From Alopecurus myosuroides (Eukaryota > Streptophyta > Magnoliopsida > Poales > Poaceae), in assembly GCA_028641055.1 (NCBI GenBank), contig CM054058.1:84889927-84953926 (forward strand): DNA of 64,000 nucleotides, written 5' to 3'. The position numbers were made by a program, and so were the translations under genes. The notes under the pieces are model-generated. The model did not search any database. It was not told the DNA's origin and saw nothing but the letters and a program-made list of their open reading frames with translations. Numbering within the stretch: position 1 is the stretch's first letter; every line of letters starts with the position of its first letter. This document shows positions 35,501 through 46,604 of this stretch, piece after piece.

Positions 35501-36149
35501 CCGAAAGTGAGGAGAGGGGGAAGAGTGCGTCGAGCGCAGGCGCTATGAAAACCCGATCGAGGACGCAACGCACCGGGTCTCGCTGTTTGTTTGTCCACGT
35601 GTATCTCGCCCCCGAGCGTGGAATTTCAGTCAGCGCCCAGTCCGCTATGTTATTATTGAAAAGTTCTACACGTGGCCAGTTAATGAGATCATTGTTCTTA
35701 TCTTCCGCGCTCCTGATCAGATTAAAGTCCCCGCCCATCAGAATGGGGTGACGGCATGCAGCTATCTTAGCCGAGATTTCCGCAAGAAAGGCCGGTGAGT
35801 CCGCGTGGTTTGCCGGGCCGTAAATTCCTATGAAGGTCATAATGGTATTATGAGCCCGGATTAGGCAGTTTACGCTGATGAAAGATCGACCCCTGTCGAT
35901 GCTTTCCACGTCAAACGCGCTGTCACGGAGACCTAATAAGATACCTCCTGAACGTCCCGCGGCTGGGAGCCAACACCAGAAGAATTTCTCGCCGACCTCA
36001 AGGTTAAGGAGTTCGAAGTCAGTGAAGTCTTGTTTCTTAGTTTCTTGGAGAACTAGAATGTCGATGTTATGTCTTCTTAAGAGTTCTCTATTCAGGGTCT
36101 GGCGCCCCTTGCGTCCGAACCCGTGGATGTTCCAGAACAGCACACGCAT
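32503..36149 (-). pseudogene. LINE ORF2: endonuclease, reverse transcriptase, zf-RVT; one frameshift
   Basis: It starts MRVLFWNIHGFGRKGR, the first APE endonuclease motif. It continues with LQETKKQ (catalytic Glu), MGGDFNLI and GSDHTPLIL (catalytic His). The reverse transcriptase has NTAPGPDGYPVAFFK, KLDFEKAYDRVNWSFL, KRGVRQGDPLSPLLF and the catalytic QYADDTIIL. After a frame change in a C6/G4 region at about 33410-33421 the protein continues to 32503 with a zinc-binding region (CALCGTKEDPAHILFHC). The start codon shares one base with the ORF1 stop (TAATG at 36151-36147). Apart from the one frameshift it is open throughout. The product would nick DNA and reverse transcribe the element's own RNA. 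Confidence 0.9.
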
Positions 36150-39100
36150 TAAATTGCGAGGCCTTGGGCCCGTGCTTGGCGGGTCACTGGGCGCCGACCT
36201 AGCGGCGCCGCAGATTTAGACCTCCTCTTAGGAGGGTTAGGAGCTAGGGCAGCGGCCAGAGAGGAAGCAGGTAAGGAGGACTCCTCCTCCCTGGGGGGAT
36301 GCGTAGTCGAGGCTGTGCCGGCGGCTATACTGGCTATGGTCCGCTCCAGGTCCGAGCATGCACTCTCCGAAACCAAGTGTGTGGCCGTCTGACCCCCTTC
36401 GGCCCCTGTCGAAGGGGAAATCAACGGGCCCGTCTCCTCAACTCCTGGCGGAATCGGCGCTTCTGATCGTGCGGACGCCTCCAAGGCAGCAAGCACCCGA
36501 GCTTGGGCCAGTGCCGCCTGGGCAAGCTCGTTCGCTCTAATAAGGGCCAACGTCTCAGCGGGCGGGTCGGCCGCAGATTGGAATTCAATGCCGCAGTCGG
36601 CGGCCACGGAGAGCAAGTGCCCATCGGGTATATGTTGCAGAATAGCAAAGAGGGGATCCACGGGCGTACCTGTAGTCTGCTTGGCGGAGCCGCCGGACAG
36701 CTTGCCGGCAGTCAGAGAGATAGCCTTCTCCAGGATTGGGGTGGCTGAGGACCCCCCAGCCCTCAGGCTCAGCTTGGACGGCTCCACCGCGGCGGCTTTG
36801 GAGCGCAAGCCCTTGTGCACCGGGGCGCAGAGGGCCGGGATGGCCGAGGGAGAGCGCAGCGGACCCAGGAGCGCGGCGCTGGACGGGGCAGAGCGGCTGA
36901 AGTCTTGTGAGTCCACCACCACCGCCTCGACCCCGCTATCGACGGGCGGCGCGGGGGCCGAGAGGGGCGGTCATGATTGGCCTTGCTGCGCCTTTCCTTG
37001 GCAATGGCCACATCTGACCCTGGGGGCCCTGCAGGGAGTGAGAAGTCCAGTCTCCGGACCTTGGATTGGGCGAGGTCGTTCTGCTCCGCCCTGGAGGAAG
37101 ACACGTCGCCGAGAGCGGCCGGAGACAGCAGCGTGGCCTCGCTGGCCAGTGAGCGAGCCGGGGCCTCCGACGAGAGCTCCATCTGAGCAGCGGAGACGAT
37201 GGCTCCGAGGGATTTGAAGATGTCACCATCCTCCGTTAGATTTGAGCCGTACTGGGAGAACGTCGTGGCCGGAAGGGTGGGAGGAGCTGCTGACTGGATC
37301 TGAGCAACCGTCGCCCCGCCCGGGGGTTTGGTTGCACCATCCCCAGCCGCCGGGGCCGTCTTGGAGGGGAGGGAGTTGGCACGGGCGCGATCCCTATCGC
37401 GCGACCGCCGGGAGTCCCAATCCTCCTCGTCGTCCTCAGAAGAAGGATCCCCCTCCTCGTGGTCTTCATGATTGTCAGGCCGAGGATGGGGCGGGGGGAG
37501 GGCGTTGGGGACTTCTCCCTGTCTCCCTCGCGCTCAACCGTGATGCGGTAACCCTGAAGGTTCACGAACAGGGTTAAGGATGGCTTGAGGAGCACTGGCG
37601 AGCGACACGCAAGCTTCATGCGGATGGGAGCCCAGTCGGTGCGCAGGGAGGACCGATCCACCTCCAGGGGAACACCCAGTTCCAGAGTAGCGCCCATCAG
37701 GTATTTCTCCACCCTTAGAGGTGGCGGCACGTCAAGGAGGCGCACCCACACCGTCTCTAGGGTTTCAGTTGCGCGCGGGTCACCCACCGCTGCGGAGACA
37801 ACAGCACGAAACTCAGTGATAGGCAGCACCAGCCCGCCCCCGCGGGTGGCCATGCGCAGAAGCTCCTTGGAGGGGAAGACAAGGAAGAACTCCGTGGGCC
37901 CTAGCTGACGGACTTGCCAATTCCAGTTCTCATCTGCTAGTTCTTTGAACTCCTGTTCGACCTCGTCCACCGTGAAATTTCCTCTGTCTATGACCACCGT
38001 CGCGGAGTTGGGGGTGGCTTTGGGCATCTGCTTCGGCGGGATGGAGAGGTGGAAGAAACCCCTTTCTTCCGAGCTCCCTCCGATCCAGACCAACTTGCAA
38101 CCAGCGGCACCAGGGCACATGGCGGACCAATGCCCTTTGGTCTCACATTTGACGCAAAAAGGATCTCCTTGGCAGTTGGCCTGGTAGTGGCCTGCCTTGC
38201 CGCACTTGAAACAGATGGCCTTGGCCATCTCGTTGGACACCGGCAGGGCCCCCCCCCCCACCGGCGTGCTGTTTGAACCAGAGAGTCTTGGAGGGGGGCG
38301 AGCCCCTGCTCGCCCCGGATCTGTGCCACGCAGGTGGAGCTGGTCTCTTAGCCTTGCCTCCTCGAGGCGGTCACCGTCCTGGCGGCGGGCATCTTCATCA
38401 CGGGCGCGCTGCGCACGCCCGGCAACCTCCCGCTCCCGGTCGCGGACCAAGCGGTGGCGAAGATCTGGATCTAGAGGGCGGCCCCCGCCGCGCCCAGCCT
38501 CACGGGCGTCCAGGGAACGCTTCCCACGTCGATCTCCCGAGCGCTGCTCGCGGTCCATCGGGGCGAGGGAGTACGAAGGAGCACCGGGGGCGGAAGAGGT
38601 GGAGGGGGGAGGAGCAATGACTAGGCGGCGGGCTCTAACGCGGTGGCGGCGCAGCTCGGAGAAGGAGACAGGAAAACCTAGAGAGGGATCTAGGTTACGG
38701 GGGTGGAGCCAGCGCCAGTTATAAGCCACGCCAGAGGCGGGCATGGGCTGGGCCGGCAGGGCGGGCGTACCGCTTCTGGACAGGCCCAAGAGGGGGGAAC
38801 GGGGACTGACATGTGGGACCCCCGCGGGTGGGGGAACAGCCAGCCCGTCAACCACCTCCCGAGCCGCACGCGGCCTGCTGGGCCGTGGCCCAACCAGGAT
38901 CCAGGGGCCCTCCCCGTCATCGGACTGGAACCCTAACCCCTGCTCAGGCGGCCCCGCCGCCGCCGGGCAGGGAGGAGACGGAGGCTCCCCTTCCGACGAA
39001 ATGGCCACTGGCACGAGCATGGATCCCACCATGAACTCGCTTGATGCCGGCGCCCCGAGGACCCGCGGCGAAGCAGACAGCGGAGGGAAGGCCTCCGAAT

Positions 39101-39506
39101 CCCACGGTGGATCTCGCAGCACCTCACTGCCTGCCACCGAAACGTCGGCTGGGGAAGAACCACGCGGTGAACCACGCAGCACCGTTGCCCCCAACGTGCG
39201 TGCGGGAGACGGCGCGCCACGCCGCCGCGCCGGAGGAGGCGCCTCCAAAAGCTCCGCCAACAAGGCTCCCAGCGCAGGACCCCCACCCGGCAGGGCCACC
39301 GAGGACGGCGGCAGGTCCGGCTCGGAGCACGGCGAAGGGGAGCCGCCCCGAGGCGAGCGACCTTCCACGAGCGCCTCCCTCAGATCTCTGCACCGCCGGC
39401 CAGCCCTCCGGCGCGGACGGGAGGAGGGGCGGATTGCCGGCGCGGGGCGAACCCTATCGCCCCGGTTGTCGCCCTCGGACACGCGGAAGCGGCGCGTGAG
39501 GCACAT
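36149..39506 (-). pseudogene. LINE ORF1 (CCHC zinc knuckle and DUF4283-like), two frameshifts
   Basis: The order is a Pro/Arg/Ser-rich N-terminal region, two CCHC-like knuckles (CFKCGKAGHYQANC and CVKCETKGHWSAMC), then a DUF4283-like domain (NWQVRQLGPTEFFLVFPSKE ... VWVRLLDVPPP) and a long low-complexity tail that ends at 36149. The frame changes in a G-rich run at about 37490-37502 and again near 36948-36962. The start is uncertain: the frame is open to 39506, only 65 nt from the element's 5' end, but an internal Met is possible. In LINEs ORF1 binds RNA. The reading frame ends TAATG, overlapping ORF2. Confidence 0.8.
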
Positions 39507-39571
39507 CTCATTTTACCCACTTGATACCTGTTGTTTCTCTCCACGAGGAGTTGTTGTCGTCTCGCGCATCC

Positions 39572-39585
39572 CAGGACTTCCAAAT
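39572..39585. repeat. target-site duplication, right copy
   Basis: CAGGACTTCCAAAT, identical to 32334-32347, at the 5' end of the minus-strand LINE. Confidence 0.92.
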
Positions 39586-40490
39586 GGATGGAAGGTGTTG
39601 CTCCTGCCGAGCTGGATCATAATTTATTCAAACTGTCTCGGTAATCCCACCGTCTTGCAGGCTCTCAACAATGAAAAATGGATGACTGGATTCCATCGCA
39701 TCACCATTGAAGCACAGCTGCGAGAATAAACAGCTCTTTGGATCAAATTGCAAGGCTTCAATCTGACGGATGAGGGTGACACCATCTCTTTGAACCTGAA
39801 TTTTTCATCCTCATACGGCTCCAAGTCTGCTTATAGGGCCCAGTTTCTAGGATCCCACTCCATCGTTGATTTCTCCAAACTTTGGAAGGCCAAAGTTCAG
39901 CCTAAATGCAAGTTTTTCGTGTGGCTTCGGCTTCTGCAGCGCATCCTAACTGATGACATGCTACAGATCAAAGGGATTGACCATGGTGACCATTTTACCC
40001 TCTGTGATCAAGACGACGGAACTGCAGCTCACCTCATCTTGCCATGCCCTTATGCTCGGACTGTTTGGCATCTGCTTGCACGATGAGCAGGTACTTCGAA
40101 TCTACAAGTTCAGCCTAATCAATTCCATGCTCCGGCTGATTGGTGGCGCCACATGACAGATGTGCTCACTAAAGATGAACTCACGCTTGGTCTCAATCAG
40201 CAATCTACGGCATCTGGCATATCTGGAAAGAACGATGCCGCAGGGTGTTTCAACAAAAGCCATCGCTGAATCTCAACTCATTGAGCTGGTCAAGGATGAT
40301 CTTCTACTGTGTTACTGTGTACCTAATCTCAAAGTTCAGGCCTACACCTATCAGGAAGAGAGATGCAATGTGCCTGACATTAGTCTTCCCTGTTTACTGT
40401 TTAGCTTCTTTCTATTTTTTACTTTCGGTTGCATTTTCTTTAAGCTGGCCGCTCCCTGGCAGAACAACTGCCGCTTACCTTCAAACTAGT
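39586..40490 (+). pseudogene. LINE ORF2 3' part, right half (split by insertion)
   Basis: Continues 32106-32347. A frame at 39748-40086 reads KAKVQPKCKFFVWLRLLQRI and HFTLCDQDDGTAAHLILPC, the zf-RVT region of a LINE. Stops and frame changes are frequent. The 3' limit is uncertain. Confidence 0.65.
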
Positions 40491-40809
40491 ATCCGGAGAC
40501 ACAAACATGGAAATATCAGTGGAAATTGAAACCATTAGCCCAAGTATTGGAGTTTTTTTTTTTAACGAGAAAGTGAGGCCAGAGGGGAAGAGGCCCTCGG
40601 TTTTATAATTAAGAGAGTGATGCGTACACGTCGAATGCGAGCACGGAAGCTCGTACTCAGGCGGGCTGGTATGTATAAGCACATCCCAACAACCGGGCTT
40701 GGCCTTGTACTTGAGTATTTGACAATTTGACTTCAGAGCTAGTATCGCTCCACAGCAACAAGTTCTTATGTTAAAAAAAAGTTCTAGGATTGACACTCTC
40801 TGATGTTTA
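40491..40809 (-). other. possible 3' end of a minus-strand non-LTR element
   Basis: A run of T (about 40550-40562) followed by AACGAGAAAGTGAGGCC looks like the poly-A end of a retroposon on the minus strand. No target duplication or coding region was found. It may be a short SINE or a LINE tail. Confidence 0.35.
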
Positions 40810-41001
40810 GTAGGGTCCACCACGTTTTGAGAGGTTATCCTAGGGCGATCGGGAGGCGATCGTGTTTTCCACTAGGGTTTCTCGGGCGAAGGGTGGTTTT
40901 CTTCCGGCGGTGGGGCGATTGCGACGGCGTGTTCCGATCCTGCTGGCTGCGAACTGTGGTTCGGCTGCCCGCGCCGCTGGTGTGGGGGAGTCGAGGTTTT
41001 T

Positions 41002-42424
41002 ATGGCGTCCTCGAGCGCTCGGAAGGGCGGAGATGGAAACCGTTCCAGGAATCCATCTGCGTCGCCGATGAAGGGCTCGGAGGAGGCATCTGCTTCCTTG
41101 TCGGCGAAGTTGGGTGGGCTGATCCTGACTGAGAAGGAGGCTTCGGGGCTGGTGATCATGGATGCTGGAGTCGATCACGTCCCGAAACCGAAGTGGGCAG
41201 CGGTGGGCAAAGCCTGCACACCACGGAGGCTGATCACCAGTGCTCTAGAAAGGGCAATGCAGCGAGCGTGGGGACTTCATCGCCCGGCGCAGTTCAAAGA
41301 CATTGGTGATAACAGGTTCGTTGTCCGCTTTGGATCGGAGGAGGATTGGAGCCACGCTGTCAAGAATGGCCCCTGGCAATTTGATTTTCATGCAATCCTC
41401 ATGGAAGATTATGACGGGAGAGTGCGCCCTTCGGACATGGTCTTCGACAAGATGGCAGTGTGGGTCCGTGTTCTTGATCTCCCTCTGGATATGATGAATG
41501 AGGTGTATGGGAAGCTGATCGGGAATTGGATTGGGAAATTTATAGCAGTGGATGTGGACAAAGAAGGACTAGCATGGGGTGAGGAGCTGCGTATTCGAGT
41601 GGAGATCAAGGTTGATAAACCCCTAGTGAGGGGTGTGTTTCTGCGAGCATCGGAGGAAGGGGATGAAGGCAAGTGTTTTGATGTCAAGTTTGAAAAAAAT
41701 CCCCCACAACTGTTTTGATTGTGGGATGCTTGTGCACCCACCAGCGGGATGCGCCGCGGAGAAAGAAGAAGTGCAGCAATGGGGGGAGTGGCTGCGTATT
41801 CGAGTGGAGATCAAGGTTGATAAACCCCTAGTGAGGGGTGTGTTTCTGCGAGCATCGGAGGAAGGGGATGAAGGCAAGTGGTTTGATGTCAAGTTTGAAA
41901 AAATCCCCCACTTCTGTTTTGATTGTGGGATGCTTGTGCACCCACCAGCGGGATGCGCCGCGGAGAAAGAAGAAGTGCAGCAATGGGGGGAGTGGCTGCG
42001 TGCCTCCCCCGGGAAGCAGAAGAAGGCCCCCCCGGCGACTCGGCCGACAGTGACTACAAGCAGCTTTGGGAGCAGGTCGAGTGAGGGGGATGGATCATAT
42101 CCATTCAGAGCTGAAATTAGAGATGCGCCTCCGCGAAGGAGGCTGTTCCGTCAATCTGCAGCGTCTGAATATTCCCACACTGGTGGGCTTGAACAGGGAC
42201 GGGGAGACAATGAGTTTACTAGCACCCCAAACCACCACAGGGTGGACTCGAGATCGAAGGGGAAGGAGACGGCTGCGCCAGGTAACAAGAAAGCTAGGAG
42301 TGGTACTTTTATCCGTAAGCCTCGCAAGAACCCCAAGCCAAAATCAGCTTCGGAGGATAGAAGGAGGAGCCCTAGCTCGAAGAAGAGAGACTCGCAGCTG
42401 GTGTGGGTGCCGATAAGTACGTAG
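41002..42424 (+). pseudogene. LINE ORF1 (DUF4283-like, zinc knuckle) with internal duplication and frameshift
   Basis: From ATG 41002 the product has a Ser-rich start, then a DUF4283-like domain (FKDIGDNRFVVRFGSEEDW ... MAVWVRVLDLPLDM). It then has a CX2C-type knuckle region (HFCFDCGMLVHPPAGC) and a basic Ser/Arg/Lys-rich tail ending KRDSQLVWVPIST. A 204-bp segment covering the end of the domain and the knuckle is repeated in tandem (41591-41794, 41795-41998). The first copy has one extra A (A7 instead of A6) near 41698 that shifts the frame; the second copy is open. ORF1 would bind the element's RNA. Confidence 0.8.
41591..41998 (+). repeat. 204-bp tandem duplication within ORF1
   Basis: Two adjacent copies starting GTATTCGAGTGGAGATCAAG at 41591 and 41795. 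The length is 68 codons. They differ at very few bases: AGTG[T/G]TTTGATG, one A in a homopolymer, and CAC[AA/TT]CTG. Confidence 0.93.
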
Positions 42425-42549
42425 AGTGGAAGCCTTGGAGAGGAGCTGCGGTCACAGGGGAAGAAACAGAAAGTGGCCTCGGTGTTCGATCGCATATCAG
42501 ATCCAAACGTTTCATCGGCGAGTCCTGCAAGGCAGGACCGCCGAGGACA

Positions 42550-45500
42550 ATGAATATCATGTCCCTAAACTGTCGAGGACTGGGGTTGGACTCGACGGTG
42601 GGGGAACTCCGTGACCTGTTTAGGTCCTACAATCCAGTGGTGGTTTTCTTGTGCGAGACCAAAAAGAAAGCAGCAGCGATGGAGCGCCTAAAGTGGAGTC
42701 TCGGCTTCAGACTTGGTGTTGCCGTGGACTGCAAGGGGAAAGGAGGGGGACCTCGCACTTTGGTGGAAAGAAGAGGTGGATGTCTCGGTCAGGCCCTGGT
42801 GTCAATATTATACCGATGCTACAATTAAGTTCAATGATACCGTGTTTAGATTCACTGGAATCTATGGGGAACCACGATCGGAGCTTCGTCACAAAACATG
42901 GGATGCGCTTCGCTACCTTCGAGCTCAGGACAATATTCCTTGGTTATGTGCGGGAGACTTTAATGAAGTCTTGAGGCGTAATAAACAGAAGGGAGGCAAC
43001 CCAAGGGCAGAGGCACAAATGAACAGATTTAACACCTGCCTGACCGACTGCGGTCTTGCAGAGCTCGAGCTTTCGGGACCCGTACACATGGAGCAATAGA
43101 AGAGAGGGTGATGCACATATCCAAGCAAGGTTGGATAGGGCAACCTGTACAAAATCGTTTGGTATGTTATTCCCTGCAACTACCGTGGAACATCTCGAGA
43201 CGGAGGAGTCCGATCACCTTGCCCTCCTGATCAGTGTGAAGTCCTCCTTCCAAGCCCCAAGAACACGGGTGTCTAGGGGTTTTCGGTGTGAGGAGATGTG
43301 GACCAGGCATGATGAATATGATGGCATGGTGGAACAAGCATGGCTCAACGCTGACAGGGGAGGTAGAGGGCTCGATGGCCTGTGGGACAGGCTGCAGAGA
43401 GTGTCAGGGAGCATGAAATCATGGGGGCGGGAAGTGTTTGGCTCTGTTCGACAGGAGATTAGGAGACTCAAAGAGCAACTGGCCACTGCCCGTACAGCTT
43501 CTCTACATATTGGCGACTCGCTGGAGTTCCGGTCCATTGAACAGAAATTGCACGAGGTCTATGAGCGGGAGGAGATCATGTACAGACAACGATCTCGGGT
43601 TGATTAGCTCAAAGCGGGCGATAGAAATACTCGTTATTTCCATAACCGGGCCTCACATCGGAAGAGGAAAAACACCATCAAAACGCTGAGAAGGGAGGAT
43701 GGTAGCCGGTGTACTACTGACGTCGATATGAGGGCACTGGCCCGAGCGTTCTATGGGACGCTATACGCGTCCGAAGGAGCCAACAACATGGAGGCGATTC
43801 TGGATAATGTTACCCCGTTGGTCTCTGATTGCATGAACCAAAAGCTGACGGCGCCGATCCGGGATGAGGAGATTGAAAGGGCCCTTTTCCAAATGGGACC
43901 TACCAAAGCTCCCGGACCGGATGGCCTTCCTGCACTATTTTATCAACGGAACTGGTCGTTGTTGAAATCAGAGGTCTGCGGTGCGGTTAGGGGCTTTATC
44001 AACGGCGAAGAAATCCCTGAAGGCTTTAATGACACAGTCATTGTTTTGATCCCCAAGGTGAACTCCCCCGAGCAGCTATCACAATTCCGTCCCATAAGCT
44101 TATGCAATGTTCTCTATAAGCTAGCATCCAAGGTGTTGTCCAATAGGTTGAAGGCTATTCTTCCTATTCTGATATCTGAAGAACAGAGTGCGTTTGTGCC
44201 CGGGAGGATGATTACTGACAATGTCCTCATTGCATACGAGTGTGTTCATTCTATTCGGACAAGAAAAAGGAAGAAACCATTGTGTGCAGTTAAGCTCGAC
44301 ATGATGAAGGCCTACGATAGGGTCGAATGGGTTTTTCTTGAACAAATGATGGCAAGGATGGGCTTCTCTAATCTTTGGATAGAGAGAATCATGAGGTGTG
44401 TGTGCTCGGTGCGTTTTGCGGTGAAACTGAATGGAGATCTGTCGGATTCTTTCAATCCATCAAGGGGCCTTCGGCAAGGGGATCCACCCTCCCCTTATCT
44501 CTTCCTATTTTGTGTGGAAGGTTTTTCTTTGTTGCTGCAGAAAGCTCAAGAGGCTAATATGTTGAAGGGCGTTAATTTTGGTTCGGATGGGCCTCACGTT
44601 ACCCATCTTCTTTTCGCGGATGACAGCATAGTCTTCTTGGAAGCAACTGAGGAAAGCATGCATGCTCTTAGGGAGGTACTCACTGCGTATGAATCGGCGT
44701 CGGGACAGAGAGTGAACCTATCCAAGTCTTCCATCTTCTTCGGTGATGGCTGCTCACCGGAGGTAAAGACTCAACTCAAGCTTACCATTGGTGTTCAGGA
44801 AGAAGCCTTGTGTGAAAGATATTTAGGCCTTCCAACAGTGGTCGGCCGTTCTAAGGAAGGAGTGTTCCAATACATTACTGAACGCTCTAGAGGCAAGGTG
44901 GGGGGCTGGAAGGGCCAGGGGCTGTCAAAGAAAGCTAGAGAGATCCTGGTTAAATCAGTCCTCCAAGCTACACCAACGTACCCAATGAGCTGCTTCAAAT
45001 TTGGAAAGATGCAATGCCAAAAGTTAAGTGCTATTTCTTCTAGATTCTGGTGGGGTGCAGCAGACGGCCAGCGTAAGGTCCATTGGATTGCCTGGGACAA
45101 GATGTGCATGCCGAAGGGTAGAGGTGGCATGGGCTTTCGCGATTTCGAGTCTTTTAACCAAGCACTGCTTGCGAAACAGGCCTGGAGAATCCTTACGGTG
45201 CCAAACTCCTTGTGCGCAAGAGTTCTCAAAGCTCGCTACTTCAAGAATTCAGATTTTTTTCATGCTGGCTGCCCTGGGCGGGGTTCTTTCTCGTGGAGGA
45301 GTATATTACATGGAAGAGACCTGCTTGGACGGGGCATTATCTGGAGAGTGGGCAATGGGGAATCCATTGACATATGGAAGAGCAATTGGATCCCTCGAGC
45401 TGGTGTTCTTCGTCCACTGGGACGTAGGGCTGATGCACCTAGTCCGGTGCCGAACAAAGTGTCTGATCTTCTAAACCCTGAAGGTACCGATTGGGATGTG

Positions 45501-46092
45501 CAAAAACTGAACCAGCACCTCCACATGATTGATGCCCTGGATGTTCAGCTGATACCGGTGGGTGGACCGAGCACAGTGGATCACCTAGCGTGGAACTTCA
45601 CCAAAAATGGCGTCTTCTCGGTTCGGTCGGCCTACCACCTCTCTATGCAACATAAGAACTCCCTCCGGGGTGGCGCGGAGTCCTCCTCCTCGGCAGCGTC
45701 TCATCAGGGTTGGCTAGCTTTGTGGGGTGCCAATGTACCTGGGAAGGTCAAAATCCATGGATGGCGCCTAATCCGCAATGGTCTGGCACTTGGCGAGGAG
45801 CTACAGCGGAGGCACATCAAGGGAGGCGTAAAATGCGTGGCTTGCGCTAGGGAGGAATCTGCCCTTCACCGCTTTTGGCACTGTCCTCACTCCGTGCAGG
45901 TTTGGAAGGCTATAGAAGAATCGATGAGTTTAACCTGTCCCTCGCCCCTGCCCACTGTGAACTCTCAAAGGGACCTACATAATTGGCTTCTTGATTGGCT
46001 CAGGTCAGCGAAGGATGACTCTCTGGATATAGTTTTGATGTCGCTGTACCACCTCTGGTTAGCTCGGAATGATGCCCGGGACTCGCAGATGA
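42550..46092 (+). pseudogene. LINE ORF2 (endonuclease, reverse transcriptase, zf-RVT), broken and truncated
   Basis: It starts MNIMSLNCRGLGLDS (APE endonuclease), with FLCETKKK, CAGDFNEVL and ESDHLALLI motifs. The frame shifts near 42745 (GGAGGGGGA) and again near 43070-43082, and there is a TAG at 43605-43607 where related LINEs usually have tryptophan. From 43608 one frame is open for over 800 codons. It has [43 protein letters not shown], the catalytic [11 protein letters not shown] near 44610, and a Cys/His end ([17 protein letters not shown]). It stops only because the CACTA element begins at 46093. Confidence 0.88.
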
Positions 46093-46305
46093 CACTGGTA
46101 GAAAATAGGCTTATAGTCCCGGTTCGCAAGGGCCAGTAGTCCCGGCCGCGCAACCGGGACTAGCTATGCGCGACTAAAGACCCCCCCCTATAGTCCCGCC
46201 ATTTACGGACCGGGACTAAAGGCCCGTCCACGTGGGCGCCAGGGATCCGTCGCGGCGGAGGACCTTTAGTCCCGGTTCTTGTGGCCAACCGGGACTGAAA
46301 ACCTG
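46093..46305. repeat. CACTA terminal and subterminal repeats
   Basis: The terminus CACTGGTAGAAAA is followed by repeated TAGTCCCGGTT and CCGGGACTAAA motifs, in both orientations, up to about 46300. Confidence 0.9.
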
Positions 46306-46423
46306 CGCAGATTTAGGGTTTTAGGCCCTCTAAACCTGGTTCCTTTTTAATTTGTTTTGTTTTATTTCTTTTATATTTTATTTTGTGTTTTATTTTAATT
46401 TTGATGAAGTTTCAGTACACATA

Positions 46424-46475
46424 TATATATATATTTTACGATACTATATACATGCATATATATATATATATATGA
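46424..46475. repeat. TA-rich microsatellites
   Basis: Two ATATATAT runs separated by TTTTACGATACTATATACATG. A further TA run lies at 47449-47470. Confidence 0.85.
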
Positions 46476-46604
46476 AATTTCAAACAAGGAGAATTCAATA
46501 GGAATATATAATATATATTCAATATCGGGTGACCATATATACAACCTCGAACAAGTTTCCATATTACACAATTAAGATGGATGACCATACACAAATTCGA
46601 ACAA

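Larger units (their letters stand above)
32348..39571 (-). mobile_element. nearly full-length LINE (L1-type), minus strand, 7.2 kb
   Basis: A 14-bp direct repeat flanks it (32334-32347 and 39572-39585). The 3' end has a short poly-A (TTTTTT on the plus strand at 32347-32352) after an AATAAAG-rich 3' UTR. It encodes an ORF1 with zinc knuckles and a DUF4283-like domain, and an ORF2 with endonuclease, reverse transcriptase and zf-RVT. It is inserted in another LINE. It is broken by about three single-base frameshifts, so it is relatively young. Confidence 0.92.
40810..46092 (+). mobile_element. LINE (L1-type), plus strand, cut at its 3' end by the large CACTA
   Basis: It has a GC-rich 5' leader, an ORF1 with a DUF4283-like domain and a zinc knuckle, and an ORF2 with endonuclease, reverse transcriptase and zf-RVT regions. 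The ORF2 frame runs straight into the CACTA terminus at 46093, so the rest of the LINE should lie beyond the window. Confidence 0.85.

Noticed and set aside
37236..39729. Long plus-strand ORFs opposite the minus-strand LINE ORF1 (for example 38743-39729)
   Set aside because: GC-rich shadow frames; the minus strand has zinc knuckles and a DUF4283-like domain and is bounded by target duplications.
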